From Drouetiella hepatica Uher 2000/2452 (lineage in GTDB: Bacteria > Cyanobacteriota > Cyanobacteriia > Elainellales > Elainellaceae): a stretch of 64,000 nt of DNA. A model generated the notes under the pieces. It was not told where the DNA came from. It saw only the letters and a program-made list of their open reading frames with translations, and ran no database searches. The stretch spans positions 1 to 64,000 of the forward strand of contig JAHHHD010000024.1 in NCBI GenBank assembly GCA_019359505.1, in the 5' to 3' direction. The first letter of the stretch is position 1. Every line of letters starts with the position of its first letter. A program made the translations under genes and the position numbers. Below, one piece after another: positions 63,757 through 64,000 of this stretch.

Positions 63757-64000
63757 CTAGATGACACCTAAATTAGATAGTCCCAAAATCACTCCAGCTC
63801 CTAGAACATGCCCAAGAGATGTGGTTCCCAATAGAGCGCCCAAACTTAACCCGCCAAATAGATTAGATGAAGGTAAAGCAGGTCCTTCACTAGGTTTTTG
63901 AATGGTTAGCTTGCCAATGGCGATCGCCAGAATATTGCAAGCAATCATGATAAAACCGACTGTGGGAGACCACTCCAGAGTGTTAGGAACAGCGGCAAGT
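63757..64000 (-). CDS. psaK: photosystem I subunit PsaK (subunit X), truncated by the window edge
   Basis: The last 80 residues of PsaK; the start lies beyond 64000. In frame from the edge it reads AAVPNTLEWSPTVGFIMIAC, and later GPALPSSNLFGGLSLGALLG and TTSLGHVLGAGVILGLSNLG. The pair of membrane helices and the ending LGHxLGAGVILGLSNxGV are diagnostic. PsaK sits at the periphery of photosystem I and takes part in state transitions and antenna docking. It is on the same strand as the hli gene. Confidence 0.92.
   Translation of the reverse strand, partial: LAAVPNTLEWSPTVGFIMIACNILAIAIGKLTIQKPSEGPALPSSNLFGGLSLGALLGTTSLGHVLGAGVILGLSNLGVI

Noticed and set aside
1-64000. CRISPR array, rRNA or tRNA genes
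   Set aside because: No regularly spaced direct repeats with variable spacers, and no recognisable rRNA or tRNA sequence, were found on either strand.

Overview
The window is a piece of a filamentous-type, phycobilisome-containing cyanobacterial chromosome. The evidence is the very frequent GCGATCGC (HIP1-like) octamers, psaA/psaB, psaK, petM and a high-light-inducible protein, phycocyanin genes with their lyases, the phycoerythrobilin synthesis genes pebA/pebB, and many small palindromic elements between genes. No rRNA, tRNA, CRISPR array or intact transposase was recognised.

Layout. 1-820: non-coding sequence resembling the 5' part of a group II intron on the minus strand. 821-1582: a short-chain dehydrogenase. 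1676-3960: an accessory segment that starts at an integron-type attC-like site, carries a small HTH gene, a DNA methyltransferase and a convergent BamHI-family restriction endonuclease, and ends at a partial second attC-like site. 4352-5269: SMP-30/gluconolactonase-like protein. 5539-10983: a giant Ser/Thr kinase-ATPase-GAF-histidine kinase. 11048-27231: a long minus-strand run of signalling genes (five histidine kinases, one with a predicted DXCF cyanobacteriochrome GAF domain, plus a response regulator, a GTPase and two acetyltransferases). 27481-32318: pebA-pebB-cpcB-cpcA-cpcE-cpcF, the pigment cluster. 32544-51891: housekeeping genes (Ski2-like helicase, ycf39, SmtB-type regulator, petM, pdxA, amidase, aspS, htpX, Hik2/CSK-like kinase, SLH protein, AlkA-like glycosylase). 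52418-57034: psaB and psaA. 57850-63096: a surface-polysaccharide-like group (acyltransferase, glycosyltransferase, 2OG-Fe oxygenase, O-antigen-ligase-like protein). 63333-64000: hli gene and the start-truncated psaK.

How it fits together. PebA and PebB make phycoerythrobilin, and CpcE/CpcF attach phycocyanobilin to CpcA. The cpcBA-cpcEF order without rod linkers recalls the constitutive cpc1 operon of chromatically acclimating strains. The nearby kinase with a CBCR-like GAF may be a light sensor.

Most unusual signals: (1) a BamHI-like restriction-modification pair packaged like an integron cassette; (2) a predicted DXCF cyanobacteriochrome with its two cysteines exactly 28 residues apart; (3) a population of short modular hairpin elements (about 90-150 bp, arms of 16-35 bp around a 3-nt loop) that nest in each other, sit close to start codons, and in two places supply the stop codons and C-terminal residues of host genes.
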